A DNA stretch of 64,000 nt from JAIOZK01 sp964468645. Lineage in GTDB: Bacteria; Bacteroidota; Bacteroidia; Bacteroidales; JAIOZK01. The notes under the pieces are model-generated. The model was not told where the DNA came from, ran no database searches, and was given only the letters and a program-made list of their open reading frames with translations. The position numbers and the translations under genes are program-made. Positions 35,653 through 45,629 of the stretch are shown here, piece after piece (the stretch's first letter is position 1; each line of letters begins with the position of its first letter). The stretch covers positions 1 through 64,000 of the forward strand of contig CAYXUU010000015.1 of assembly GCA_964468645.1 (NCBI GenBank). The letters are read 5' to 3'.

Positions 35653-36837
35653 ATGATTGTATTAAAGATTTTGCAAATCATCCTAATGACTTATCTGGGC
35701 TTCGCCACCCTTTATATATTTGTTTTTGGATTTGCCGGCCTGTTCTCAATCAGGTATAGAAAAACAGACGTTACAGACCGCAGAAAATTTGCTGTTTTAA
35801 TACCCGGATACAAAGAGGATGATGTAATTGTTGAAGTTGCCGAAGAAGCAACAAGACAGAATTACCCAAAAGAATTTTTTGATGTTGTTATTATTGCCGA
35901 TTCATTTCAACCTGAAACTATTAATAAACTCAAAAAATTACCTATCAGGTTAATCGAAGTTTCGTTTGAGAAAAGTACTAAATCAAAAGCGCTGAATAAG
36001 GCCATGGCTCAGCTTCCTGAAGATTATGACTTTGCAGTTGTCCTGGATGCGGACAATATAATGGAGCCGGACTTCCTGGAAAAAATGAACACTGCATTTC
36101 ACCAGCAGTACATTGCCGTTCAGGGTCACAGGGTTGCGAAAAATACTGACACTTCCTTTGCCGTTCTTGATGCAGTTAGCGAAGAAATTAATAATAATAT
36201 ATTCAGGAAGGGGCATCGTGTACTTGGACTGTCAGCAGCCATTATCGGTTCTGGAATGGCCCTCCGGTATAAATACTTTAAGGAACTGATGAAGACTATT
36301 CATGCCATAGGTGGCTTTGATAAGGAAATTGAACTGCGAATGCTGAAAGAACATAAAGTTATTGGCTACCTTAATGAAGCATATGTTTACGATGAAAAAG
36401 TTCAGAAAGCAGATGTTTTCACAAATCAGCGAAGAAGATGGATTTCCGCCCAGATCCATTACTTCAGTAAAGATTTCATGTCAGCGCTCAAAGCATTATT
36501 AACAAAAGGAAATATCGATTATTTCGATAAAGCTATTCAGTTCATCCTGCCACCCAGGATTATGCTTCTGGGTATATTGTTTATTCTAACTGTTGTATCA
36601 ATAATATTCAACCCATTACCTTATATGTTTACCTGGATTGCCATCTTTGCCGCCTGTATCCTGGCTTTTCTTTTCTCCATCCCTTTGAGGTATTATAATA
36701 AACAAACACTTGCTGCAATATGGACCCTGCCAAAAGGATTTATATTAATGTTCATTTCATTAATACGGATACGGGGTGCAAACAAACGATTTATACATAC
36801 CAAGCATACAAGTAGTAAAAACAATATAACCAACTAA
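35653..36837 (+). CDS. Membrane glycosyltransferase family 2 (tandem copy 2)
   Basis: 394 aa, same layout as the preceding gene: VLIPGYKEDDVIVEVA, VVIIADSFQPE, VVLDADNIMEPDFLEKMN, QGHRVAKNTDTSFAVLDAVSEEINN, GSGMAL and NQRRRWISAQ (QxxRW-like), then C-terminal membrane segments. The two proteins look about half identical. Keeping both suggests different sugar or linkage specificity. Confidence 0.85.
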   Translation: MIVLKILQIILMTYLGFATLYIFVFGFAGLFSIRYRKTDVTDRRKFAVLIPGYKEDDVIVEVAEEATRQNYPKEFFDVVIIADSFQPETINKLKKLPIRLIEVSFEKSTKSKALNKAMAQLPEDYDFAVVLDADNIMEPDFLEKMNTAFHQQYIAVQGHRVAKNTDTSFAVLDAVSEEINNNIFRKGHRVLGLSAAIIGSGMALRYKYFKELMKTIHAIGGFDKEIELRMLKEHKVIGYLNEAYVYDEKVQKADVFTNQRRRWISAQIHYFSKDFMSALKALLTKGNIDYFDKAIQFILPPRIMLLGILFILTVVSIIFNPLPYMFTWIAIFAACILAFLFSIPLRYYNKQTLAAIWTLPKGFILMFISLIRIRGANKRFIHTKHTSSKNNITN

Positions 36838-36849
36838 AACCACAATAAG

Positions 36850-37995
36850 ATGAAAATTGGAATAGAGGGACAAAGGCTTTTCCGTGAAAAAAAGCATGGA
36901 ATGGATATGGTAGCCCTGGAGCTTATCAAGAATCTTCAGGTGATAGATCAGAAAAACGAATATGTGATATTCGTAAGTCCTGATACGGATAAATGCCTTG
37001 AAAATACGGATAATTTCAAAATCGTTGAACTTGACGGTGGCTCCTACCCTATATGGGAGCAATTCGCCCTTCCAAAAGCAGCGAGAAAAGAAAAATGCGA
37101 CATTCTGCATTGTACAAGTAACACAGCTCCGGTAAAAACTAAAATTCCGCTTATCATCACATTGCATGACATCATATATCTGGAGAGTATTGCTATCTTT
37201 AAAAAAGGCGGTACTTGGTACCAGAAATTTGGTAATATGTACAGAAGGTTTGTTGTTCCCAGGGATGTTAAGATCAGCAAAAAGATTATTACAGTATCTC
37301 ACTTTGAGAAAAACAGGATACGCGAATTCTTTGGCTGGCAGGATACCGATACGCGGCTTGTGGCAGTATATAACGGAGTTAGTGAACACTTCGTAAAGAT
37401 CGATGATAAAGCAGAATTAGACAGGGTAAGAGAAAAATATAAGTTACCTGACAGGTTTTTCTTTCACCTGGGTAATACTGATCCAAAAAAGAATACGATC
37501 GGTGTGTTAAAGGCATATTCTGATTTTTTAAAGCAAACAGGGAATTCCATCCCTCTGGTAATGCTTGATTTCGACAAGCAGGAATTGCTTAAAATGCTTA
37601 ATGAAATCGGAGATAAGGAATTAATTGAGAAAATACTTTTAACCGGTTATGTGATAAATACTGACCTTCCGGCAATCTATAATCTCTGCGAGATATTTAT
37701 CTATCCCTCTCTCCGTGAAAGTTTCGGTATTCCTATGCTTGAAGCAATGCGTTGTGGTACCCCGGTGATAACATCAAACACCTCATCAATGCCCGAAGTC
37801 TCAGGAGAAGCTGCCATGATTGTTGATCCTTTTAAACCTGAAGAAATTACCAAAGCAATGAGGGAATTGCTTGAAGATGATAAGTTAAAGAAAGAGTTAA
37901 TCTCGCGGGGCTTCAAACAGGCCGAAAAATTCTCGTGGAGATCGATGTCTGAAGATGTTCTGAAATTATATGAAGAAGTTTACTCAATGAAATAA
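36850..37995 (+). CDS. Glycosyltransferase family 4 (GT-B)
   Basis: 381 aa. MKIGIEGQRLFREKKHGMDMVALELI fits the N-lobe; FFHLGNTDPKKNTIGVLKAY and FIYPSLRESFGIPMLEAMRCGTPVITS with the E-x7-E motif are the GT4 donor-binding lobe. It uses a nucleotide sugar to extend the lipid-linked unit. No membrane segments. Close spacing with neighbours supports one operon. Confidence 0.93.
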   Translation: MKIGIEGQRLFREKKHGMDMVALELIKNLQVIDQKNEYVIFVSPDTDKCLENTDNFKIVELDGGSYPIWEQFALPKAARKEKCDILHCTSNTAPVKTKIPLIITLHDIIYLESIAIFKKGGTWYQKFGNMYRRFVVPRDVKISKKIITVSHFEKNRIREFFGWQDTDTRLVAVYNGVSEHFVKIDDKAELDRVREKYKLPDRFFFHLGNTDPKKNTIGVLKAYSDFLKQTGNSIPLVMLDFDKQELLKMLNEIGDKELIEKILLTGYVINTDLPAIYNLCEIFIYPSLRESFGIPMLEAMRCGTPVITSNTSSMPEVSGEAAMIVDPFKPEEITKAMRELLEDDKLKKELISRGFKQAEKFSWRSMSEDVLKLYEEVYSMK

Positions 37996-38003
37996 ATAAA
38001 CAG

Positions 38004-39197
38004 ATGATAGAAAACAGAGATTTCATAGTTTTTGGATTACAACCCTGGGATCTGAATATTGCAAGCACCTGCAAATACACGGCCCTTGAAATGTCGGCCA
38101 ATAACAGGGTATTGTTTGTTAATCCTCCTTTACAGAGAAGCCTTTTGTTACGTCACCGGAACTCTCCGTCGGTACAAAAAAGAATCAGGATCATGAAAGG
38201 TGAGGAGCCGGACCTCGTTCAGATTTCCGACACCATGTGGGTACTTTACCCACGTACGGTGGTAGAATCAATTAACTGGATAAAGAGTAATTGCATTTTT
38301 GATTTCTTTAACAGGGTCAATAATAAACGATATGCAAAGAATATTAAAGAGGCCTCCGATAAACTAAATTTTAGTGATGTTATCATGTTTGATGATAATT
38401 CAATGATAATGGGCTATTACCTGAAAGAGTTCCTGAAACCTGACCTGTTTATTTATTTGCTCAGGGATGCTGTTACACTCGTATCATATCATGCACGCCA
38501 TGGCAGCAGGCTTCAACCAAAAATTATTGCAAAGGCTGATTTTGCCGTTACCAACTCAAATTTCTTCATGGAGTATGCGAAGAAAACAAATCCCCGTTCG
38601 TATATGATCGGACAGGGATGCGACCTGACCATGTACAACGATAAGGACGGAAAGCTCCAGGGACCTGATGACCTCGTCCATATTAAAAAACCAGTTATTG
38701 GTTATGTTGGATTCTTAACGGAGATAAGGCTGGATATCAAAGTACTTGAGTATATCGCTGAACAAAAACCTGAATGGAGCCTGGTTCTGGTGGGCCCGGA
38801 AGATGATGCATTTAAAAACAGCAAACTGCATCAAATGGACAATGTTTACTTCCTGGGGAGAAAAGACCCTACGGAACTTGCTGCCTATATTAAAGGTTTT
38901 GATGTTGCCCTGAATCCACAAATTGTAAATGAGATCACCGATGTTAATTATCCGCTAAAGATTGATGAATACCTTGCAATGGGTAAACCTACAGTAGCTA
39001 CCAAAACTACTTTTATGGAGTACTTCAAAGATCATACTTATCTTCCTTCAAACCAGGAAGAATATGTGGAAGCCATCGACAGGGCTTTAAAGGAAGACAG
39101 TCCGGAACTCCGGAAAGAAAGAATTGATGTTGCTACAGAACATACTTGGGAGAACTTTGTAAAGAAGATTTACAAGTATATTGAAGCAACTCAATAA
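38004..39197 (+). CDS. GT-B glycosyltransferase (tandem copy 1)
   Basis: 397 aa. VFGLQPWDLNIASTCKYTA near the start, then YLLRDAVTLVSYHARHGS, and a C-lobe with VIGYVGFLTEIRLDIKVLEYIA, LVLVGPEDDAFKNSKLHQ and KIDEYLAMGKPTVATKT. It belongs to the GT4-like glycosyltransferases common in Bacteroidota EPS loci. The next gene is a paralog of it 9 bp downstream. Confidence 0.88.
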   Translation: MIENRDFIVFGLQPWDLNIASTCKYTALEMSANNRVLFVNPPLQRSLLLRHRNSPSVQKRIRIMKGEEPDLVQISDTMWVLYPRTVVESINWIKSNCIFDFFNRVNNKRYAKNIKEASDKLNFSDVIMFDDNSMIMGYYLKEFLKPDLFIYLLRDAVTLVSYHARHGSRLQPKIIAKADFAVTNSNFFMEYAKKTNPRSYMIGQGCDLTMYNDKDGKLQGPDDLVHIKKPVIGYVGFLTEIRLDIKVLEYIAEQKPEWSLVLVGPEDDAFKNSKLHQMDNVYFLGRKDPTELAAYIKGFDVALNPQIVNEITDVNYPLKIDEYLAMGKPTVATKTTFMEYFKDHTYLPSNQEEYVEAIDRALKEDSPELRKERIDVATEHTWENFVKKIYKYIEATQ

Positions 39198-39206
39198 ATA
39201 AAGACC

Positions 39207-40415
39207 ATGCCGGAAGAAACACTTGAAAATAAAGATATGATTGTTGTTGGGCTTCAAAGTCTCGACAGCAGGATTGGTAGCAATTGTGTTAACATTGCAT
39301 ATGAGTTTGCCAGGAATAACCGTGTACTTTATATAAATTATGCCCCTGACAGGATAACCCTGTTGCGGCATAAGAGGGATCCATTAGTTGCCAAAAGAAT
39401 TAATATTCTTAAAGGTAAAGAAGCAGATCTTGTTCAGATCGATAAGGATTTTTATAATCTGTATCCGCGTACAACCCTTGAATCGATTAACCAGATAGGC
39501 CCGCGCTTTATTTTCGACAGCCTGAACAAGATCAATAGCAAACGATTTGTAAAGAAGATCAAAGCAGCTATCGATCATCTCGGATTTAATGATTATATTA
39601 TATTCAACGACAGCGACTTTTACCGTAGCTTCTTTCTGAAGGAAGAATTAAAACCTGCTGCCTATATCTACTACACCAGGGACAATATGGTAGCAACCAG
39701 CTATTATCGTAAACATGGTCAGCGTTATGAGAGCCGGTTAATGAGCAAGGTGGATGCGGTTGTGGCCAATTCGGTTTATCTCCAGCGTAAGGCCCTAAAA
39801 TACAATAAGAATTCTCATTATGTAGGGCAGGGAGTTGATTTAGCTTTGTTTGCAAAGGATAAGATAAAAACACCACCCGACGACATCAGCGATCTTAAAA
39901 AACCAATAATTGGTTACATAGGCGCTCTCAAGAGTTCAAGACTTGATATTGATCTAATTCATAGTATTGCAAAGGCAAGGCCTGAATACAGTATTGTCCT
40001 GGTTGGACCGGAAGATGAAATTTTTGCCGCAAGTAAACTGCACCAGCAAAGTAATGTATATTTTCTTGGTTCAAAACCCCTGGACGAACTACCCACCTAC
40101 CTTGATGTTTTCGATATCGCGATGAATCCACAGGCTGTTAACATGTTGACTATCGGTAATTATCCCAGAAAAATTGATGAATATCTTGCACTGGGAAAAC
40201 CAACCCTTGCCACAAAAACAGAAGCCATGCAGGTTTTTGCCAATCATGTTTATCTTGCCGAAACAGCTGATGATTATATTCAGATGATTGAGCGGGGCCT
40301 TACAGAAAATTCAAAGAAAAAGATCGAAGGAAGAAAGAAATTTGCTCATTCACACACCTGGGAAAACAGTGTTAAAGAGATTTACAAAGTTATGAATGAT
40401 GTGATACAAAGTTAA
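39207..40415 (+). CDS. GT-B glycosyltransferase (tandem copy 2)
   Basis: 402 aa, sharing VGLQSLDSRIGSN, LLRHKRDPLVAKRI, LYPRTTLESIN, GYIGALKSSRLDIDLI, LVGPEDEIFAASKLHQQ, and KIDEYLALGKPTLATKT with the preceding gene. The two are clear tandem paralogs. It is followed after about 70 bp by the acyltransferase; that gap contains AT-rich repeat sequence. Confidence 0.88.
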   Translation: MPEETLENKDMIVVGLQSLDSRIGSNCVNIAYEFARNNRVLYINYAPDRITLLRHKRDPLVAKRINILKGKEADLVQIDKDFYNLYPRTTLESINQIGPRFIFDSLNKINSKRFVKKIKAAIDHLGFNDYIIFNDSDFYRSFFLKEELKPAAYIYYTRDNMVATSYYRKHGQRYESRLMSKVDAVVANSVYLQRKALKYNKNSHYVGQGVDLALFAKDKIKTPPDDISDLKKPIIGYIGALKSSRLDIDLIHSIAKARPEYSIVLVGPEDEIFAASKLHQQSNVYFLGSKPLDELPTYLDVFDIAMNPQAVNMLTIGNYPRKIDEYLALGKPTLATKTEAMQVFANHVYLAETADDYIQMIERGLTENSKKKIEGRKKFAHSHTWENSVKEIYKVMNDVIQS

Positions 40416-40486
40416 TTGAAGATGAGCTGTAAGCTGCTGCAATGAATCAAAAATTCATCAACTCAATTATTCAAAAATTCAAACTC

Positions 40487-41107
40487 ATGTCCATAAAAGA
40501 AAAAATAAAATCAAGTGAACGCCTTAAAAGACTGACAATAAGGCTAACCACACCAAAAAACCAGGCAAGACCAAGGCGATGGGTCAGATGCTTTATAAAC
40601 CCTTTTGTGCACAAAAAGGGCAAAGGGGCCACAATACGCAGAATGACACGTATGGATGTGATGCCCTGGAATAAATTTGAGATCGGACGTGATTCCACAA
40701 TTGAAGATTTTACAACAATTAATAATGGTGTTGGTGACATTATTATTGGTGAAAGGACCCGGATAGGACTTGGCAATACACTCATCGGTCCGATAACTAT
40801 TGGAAATGATATTATGTTTGCACAGAACATTGTGCTTTCAGGTCTTAACCATAGCTATCAGGATATTAATCTTTCCATTCATGACCAGAAGGTGTCAACA
40901 GCAGTCATTACCATTGAAGATGAAGCCTGGATAGCGGCTAATTCGGTTATAGTAGCAGGTGTTACTGTTGGAAAGCATTCAGTTGTTGCTGCAGGAAGTG
41001 TTGTTACGAAAGATGTTCCACCCTACTCTATTGTTGCAGGCAATCCGGCTAAATTGATTAAAAGTTATAACTTCGAAACGGAAAAGTGGGAAAGTGTGAG
41101 AAAATGA
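40487..41107 (+). CDS. Left-handed beta-helix acyltransferase
   Basis: 206 aa from ATG at 40487. An in-frame ATG at 40442 exists, but the bases between are AT-rich 7-bp-period repeat, so the later start is preferred. Hexapeptide repeats form a LbH: IGRDSTIEDFTTINN, IIIGERTRIGLGNTLIG, ITIGNDIMFAQNIVLSG, and IEDEAWIAANSVIVAGVTVGKHSVVAAGSVVTKDVPPYSIVAGNPAK. NHSY holds the catalytic His typical of these transferases. It probably adds acetyl (or another acyl) group to an EPS sugar. Confidence 0.88.
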   Translation: MSIKEKIKSSERLKRLTIRLTTPKNQARPRRWVRCFINPFVHKKGKGATIRRMTRMDVMPWNKFEIGRDSTIEDFTTINNGVGDIIIGERTRIGLGNTLIGPITIGNDIMFAQNIVLSGLNHSYQDINLSIHDQKVSTAVITIEDEAWIAANSVIVAGVTVGKHSVVAAGSVVTKDVPPYSIVAGNPAKLIKSYNFETEKWESVRK

Positions 41108-41136
41108 GATAACATTGTTGAACTAATAAAAAGAAG

Positions 41137-41916
41137 ATGAACAGACTCAGAGTATATTACAAATATTTCTATGATTATATAAAACACAGGGAATTTGGTT
41201 TTGTGATATCGGCAATTAATTACATTGTTTTTAAGAAACCATGCCGAAAGACAAGTCTCTTGCGCAGCCAGACCGGGTATTTCCTGTCGAGGAAAGGAAC
41301 CATCGACTTCCAGTTTGCAAATTATGCCTATGAATGGAGTGTTAAAAGTTTTATTCTTAATAATTATAAAAACTATGATATTTTTTTTGATGTAGGTTCC
41401 AATGTCGGCACTTATGCCGTGCTAATGGCAAAAGCAGGCATGAAGGTTTTTGCGTTTGAGCCCATCGTTGAAAACTACAGGGCTATCATAATTAATATCC
41501 ACCTGAACAGCCTTGAAAATAAGGTAAAGGCATTTAACTTTGGACTTGGGGATAAGGAAAACAATATCGACTTTATTTATGATCCCGTAAATACAGGGGC
41601 CTCCCACTACTCACACCCCGGCGAAAATAAAGGGATCCATGAAACGGTGAAAATAAAAACCCTCGATTCGGTGTACAGGGAATTCGGACTAAAAAAGACA
41701 GATAGGATATTAATGAAAGTTGATGTGGAAGGCATGGAGGTAGAAGCCTTTGATGGAGCGAAAGAATTTCTTGAGCTATTCTCGGACCTATTGATTGTTT
41801 TCGAAAGTAAACATACCGGGCTTGACAACATCAGAAAGGTCCTGGATAATATCGCAGATTTTGAATACATGACCATCGATCATTACAATACAGCTACTAA
41901 AAAAATGAATAAATAA
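41137..41916 (+). CDS. FkbM-family methyltransferase
   Basis: 259 aa. FFDVGSNVGTYAVLMAKAGMKVFAFEP is the SAM-binding motif; DRILMKVDVEGMEVEAFDGA is the FkbM signature, with IKTLDS before it. FkbM proteins O-methylate sugars and natural products. Inside the EPS locus, sugar methylation is the likely role. Confidence 0.9.
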   Translation: MNRLRVYYKYFYDYIKHREFGFVISAINYIVFKKPCRKTSLLRSQTGYFLSRKGTIDFQFANYAYEWSVKSFILNNYKNYDIFFDVGSNVGTYAVLMAKAGMKVFAFEPIVENYRAIIINIHLNSLENKVKAFNFGLGDKENNIDFIYDPVNTGASHYSHPGENKGIHETVKIKTLDSVYREFGLKKTDRILMKVDVEGMEVEAFDGAKEFLELFSDLLIVFESKHTGLDNIRKVLDNIADFEYMTIDHYNTATKKMNK

Positions 41917-41926
41917 CCTTTTATTT

Positions 41927-43120
41927 ATGCTAACATTAAAAATACTTTTCTGGGTCTTCCTGTTCGTCATCTTTTATGCTTACATAGGGTACGGGATACT
42001 GCTTTTCATACTGGTCAGGTTAAAGCGTAAGTTCTGTAAAATGAAATCGCATGATGAAGTTGATTATGAGCCTGAGGTGACTTTATTTGTTGCAGCTTAT
42101 AATGAAAAGGATTATGTTGACAGGAAAGTGCAAAACTCACTTGAGCTTGAATACCCTGACAGCAAAGTAAAGCAGGTCTGGGTTACCGACGGCTCTGATG
42201 ATGGAACCCCTGAATTACTCAGGAAATACAAAGATCAGGGTGTTGAGGTTTACCACATACCCGAACGGGGTGGAAAAATCGGGGCCATGAACAGGGGTAT
42301 GCAGTTTGTTAAAACACCTGTAGTAATATTCTCAGATGGGAATACCATGCTCGGAAAAGAATCCATACGCCGCATTGTTAATCTCTTTAAAGATCCCAAA
42401 GTTGGCTGTGTTTCAGGTGAAAAGAGAATATATCAGAAGGATAAGGATACAGCTGCAGGGACGGAAGGCCTTTACTGGAAATACGAATCGACACTGAAGA
42501 AATGGGATGCTGAATTGTATTCTGTTGTTGGTGCTGCCGGTGAGCTGTTTGCTGTTAGAACAGATCTTTTCCAGGATGTTGAAAAAGACACACTGCTTGA
42601 TGATTTTATCATCTCATTAAGAATCGCCATGCAGGGTTATACAATACAATATGACCCGGAAGCCTACGCAATCGAAACATCATCAGCCAATGTAAAGGAG
42701 GAATTAAAGCGAAAAGTCAGAATCTCAGCTGGTGGAATACAATCTATTGTCAGATTAAAAAAATTACTCAACTTTTTTAAATATGGAACCCTGTCTTTTC
42801 AATACATTTCACACAGGGTTTTGAGATGGACACTTGCACCATTGTTTTTGCTGGCTATATTTATTATCAACCTTGTTGTATCATTGGATCAGGGAATCAT
42901 TAATTTTTCGTATATTTATACATGGCTTTTCTGGGGCCAGCTTGTATTTTATGTGGCAGCTCTTCTGGGCTGGTATTTCGAACACCGTAAAGTCAAAATT
43001 AAAGTACTGTTTGTACCTTATTATTTCTTCATTATGAACCTTTCGGTTTTTCTTGGTTTCTTCAGGTATCTGAAAGGAAAGCAATCAGTGAAATGGGAAA
43101 GAGCAAAGAGAGGTACTTAA
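41927..43120 (+). CDS. Membrane glycosyltransferase family 2
   Basis: 397 aa. N-terminal membrane helix, GT-A domain (LFVAAYNEKDYVDRKV, VWVTDGSDDGTPELL, VIFSDGNTML, GEKRIY) and an EDD-like LLDDFIISLRIAMQGYTIQYD block, then RISAGGIQSIVRL in place of QxxRW and three C-terminal membrane helices. Compared with processive synthases the R/W signature is missing, so it may add a single sugar. It is 10 bp ahead of the beta-helix gene. Confidence 0.85.
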   Translation: MLTLKILFWVFLFVIFYAYIGYGILLFILVRLKRKFCKMKSHDEVDYEPEVTLFVAAYNEKDYVDRKVQNSLELEYPDSKVKQVWVTDGSDDGTPELLRKYKDQGVEVYHIPERGGKIGAMNRGMQFVKTPVVIFSDGNTMLGKESIRRIVNLFKDPKVGCVSGEKRIYQKDKDTAAGTEGLYWKYESTLKKWDAELYSVVGAAGELFAVRTDLFQDVEKDTLLDDFIISLRIAMQGYTIQYDPEAYAIETSSANVKEELKRKVRISAGGIQSIVRLKKLLNFFKYGTLSFQYISHRVLRWTLAPLFLLAIFIINLVVSLDQGIINFSYIYTWLFWGQLVFYVAALLGWYFEHRKVKIKVLFVPYYFFIMNLSVFLGFFRYLKGKQSVKWERAKRGT

Positions 43121-43130
43121 AAATTCTATC

Positions 43131-44804
43131 ATGAAGCGGATTTACAGAAGAATATTTTTTATTTGCAGCCTGTGTATGATCTTTCCGGTCATCTTAGCTC
43201 AAAACCCGGATTGTTCCATTGAAATTCCGATAACCCAGAATCTGGTTACTGAAACCAGTGGCATTCAACCGGGGGATGTTGTGTGTCTCCTTCCTGGTTT
43301 TCGTGATTTTATACAATTCAAGAATCTTCACGGAACTTCTGAAAACCCGATAATTATAACTCACAAAGACGGCGTTGTTTTATTCAACTCAACAGGCTCA
43401 TATGGGATTAAGTTCAATAATTGTTCACATGTCAGATTAACCGGAACCGGCGTGGAAGCTGTACCCTATGGATTAATAATCAGCCAGGTTGCCAACGGTG
43501 CCGGGATATCGGTTGATAACCTGAGTACCAACGTTGAAATTGATCATATAGAAATTGCCAATACCCCGATAGGCGGTATCTATGCTAAAACCGAACCTGA
43601 TCCTACCGGTGATTGCACCTTCCCGGCAACACGGGAGAAATTTACCTTGTATAATTTAATAGTCCATGATTGCTATTTGCATGATATTGGCGACGAAGGA
43701 ATGTACATTGGAAGTTCCAAATTCCTCGGACAAACCATCTATCACTGTAACGATACAGTTGTTCTGCCTCATGTGCTGGAGGGTGTAAAAGTTTATAACA
43801 ATATTCTTGAAAGAACAGGCTGGGATGCGATTCAGGTCAGTTCAACTGTCCTCAATTGTGAAATATACAACAATATCATAAGGGAGGATAGCTATAAGGA
43901 AGAGCCTTTTCAGATGAGTGGAATCCTGATCGGGGGTGGAAGCAACTGCGATTGCTACAATAACATTATCCTTAATGGTAAAGGAGATGGTATTGATTAT
44001 GTTGGCATGGGTGGTAATAAGATTTTTAATAATGTTATTGCAAGGGCCGGCCTTTCCTACCATCCATTCGACTCTTCAAATACATACCAGAAACATGGAA
44101 TCTGGATGGGCGATGTTTATACAGAGCCTGATAAGGATATGTATATCTATAATAATACCATCGTGGAGCCCAGAAACTATGGTTTAAAAATACACAACGC
44201 CAGCCTGGTTGAAACATATTTTCAGAACAACATTGTGTGCTCACCTATGGCCTATCAATCCAGCGGTTATAATCCCTATTACACGCTCGATTGGGCAACA
44301 ATGAGTATTGTTGACAACAACAATTATTTTACCAAGTCGTGCAATGACATGCTTTTCGTTAATGCCAGCTCCAATAATTTCGACCTGAAAGAATATTCAC
44401 CGGCCATCAATGGAGGAATGGACATGTTGTTTTTAGGATTGGATTTTGATATAGAATACCGCCCCCGGCCTGTTGGAGGCTTTTTTGATATCGGCGCTTA
44501 TGAGTTTCAACTGGTAGGCATTGAAGAGTATTTTAATGAATCCGGCAACATTGTCAATATTAAAGTCTTTCCGAATCCCAGTGAACATTCATGCAATATT
44601 CATTATGAGTTGAAATCGGTATCACACGTAAAGATCAGTCTAATCAATGCTATCGGTGAACCAGTTAAAGTTTTACTGAATAAATCACAGGAACGTGGTA
44701 AGCATTACCATACATTGAAGATTCAAGAAGTTGAAGCAGGAGTTTATTTTTTCCGTATCAATTCTGGCAATGACACCTTTCTACAAAGGATAATCAAATT
44801 ATAA
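43131..44804 (+). CDS. Parallel beta-helix protein with T9SS sorting domain
   Basis: 557 aa. A signal peptide (ending ILAQ) leads a right-handed beta-helix (about 30-455), with repeated Asn/Gly-rich coils such as VRLTGTGVEA, GVKVYNNILERTGWDAIQVSS, EIYNNIIRE, NKIFNNVIARAG, YIYNNTIVEP. FFDIGAYEFQ closes the helix. This fold is used by polysaccharide lyases and epimerases. Residues 475-557 are a T9SS type A domain (KVFPNPSEHSCNIHY, GVYFFRINS). Its place in the EPS locus suggests that it trims, epimerises or binds the polymer at the surface. No catalytic residues could be assigned from the reading. Confidence 0.85.
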   Translation: MKRIYRRIFFICSLCMIFPVILAQNPDCSIEIPITQNLVTETSGIQPGDVVCLLPGFRDFIQFKNLHGTSENPIIITHKDGVVLFNSTGSYGIKFNNCSHVRLTGTGVEAVPYGLIISQVANGAGISVDNLSTNVEIDHIEIANTPIGGIYAKTEPDPTGDCTFPATREKFTLYNLIVHDCYLHDIGDEGMYIGSSKFLGQTIYHCNDTVVLPHVLEGVKVYNNILERTGWDAIQVSSTVLNCEIYNNIIREDSYKEEPFQMSGILIGGGSNCDCYNNIILNGKGDGIDYVGMGGNKIFNNVIARAGLSYHPFDSSNTYQKHGIWMGDVYTEPDKDMYIYNNTIVEPRNYGLKIHNASLVETYFQNNIVCSPMAYQSSGYNPYYTLDWATMSIVDNNNYFTKSCNDMLFVNASSNNFDLKEYSPAINGGMDMLFLGLDFDIEYRPRPVGGFFDIGAYEFQLVGIEEYFNESGNIVNIKVFPNPSEHSCNIHYELKSVSHVKISLINAIGEPVKVLLNKSQERGKHYHTLKIQEVEAGVYFFRINSGNDTFLQRIIKL

Positions 44805-44819
44805 TTAACAATCCATAAA

Positions 44820-45629
44820 ATGAGAACCCCACTTAAAAAATTAATCCCTTATTCAATGGGAAGAAGGATGAGGGGATTATGGCAAAAATCACAGTCACTT
44901 TATTACAGGGGGAATAATTATCACTGTCCTTTCTGTGATAATAACTTCAGAAAGCTTTTGCCCGGGGGATTTGACCTTCCTGTTATTAAGGAGAAACAAA
45001 TAATTGGTGGAGGGAGAAGAAATAACAATATTTGCCCACGATGTTACTCCACCGACCGTGATAGATTAATATACCTGTATTTGAAGAATTATACCAGTAT
45101 TTTTGAAAAAGATATCAAACTCTTTCATGTGGCACCCTCAGGAGCGCTAAAAGCGCTTCTCACATCTCAGCCCAATATAGATTATACAATGGGTACCAAA
45201 CACCATGAGGGTTTCTATTATGCAAGAAATATTGATTTGCTCGATATTACGAAGCTGAATATTCAGGATAATACATTTGATGTTATTCTTTGTAACCATG
45301 TTCTTGAACACATCCATAATGACATCAAAGCAATGAGTGAACTTCGACGTGTTTTAAAACCAGGTGGATGGGCCATCCTTCAGGTACCCATGTCAAAATT
45401 GCTGAAACAAACCTATGAAGATCCCTCGATCACAAGCGAAAAAGAAAGGGAGAAACACTTCGGTCAGTTCGATCATCTACGGATCTACGGATCCGATTAT
45501 AATCAACGTCTTGAACAAGTCGGATTTAGGGTCGAGGTTCAAAATCCATATAATGATCATTGGAATATTGAAAATCTGGATAAATTTGCATTAAATAAGG
45601 AGGAAAGTATCTATGTTGTCTATAAATAA
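44820..45629 (+). CDS. SAM-dependent methyltransferase with N-terminal zinc ribbon
   Basis: 269 aa. Residues 38-80 carry CPFC and CPRC pairs about 34 residues apart, a likely zinc ribbon. The Rossmann domain follows: LFHVAPSGALKALL, IDLLDITKLNIQDNTFDVILCNHVLEHIHNDIKAMSELRRVLKPGGWAILQVPM, a classic Methyltransf_11 pattern with the second motif. The SAM glycine loop is poor (VAPSGA), as in the family of such zinc-ribbon methyltransferases. Its last 17 bases overlap the next gene, so the two are coupled. Confidence 0.85.
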   Translation: MRTPLKKLIPYSMGRRMRGLWQKSQSLYYRGNNYHCPFCDNNFRKLLPGGFDLPVIKEKQIIGGGRRNNNICPRCYSTDRDRLIYLYLKNYTSIFEKDIKLFHVAPSGALKALLTSQPNIDYTMGTKHHEGFYYARNIDLLDITKLNIQDNTFDVILCNHVLEHIHNDIKAMSELRRVLKPGGWAILQVPMSKLLKQTYEDPSITSEKEREKHFGQFDHLRIYGSDYNQRLEQVGFRVEVQNPYNDHWNIENLDKFALNKEESIYVVYK

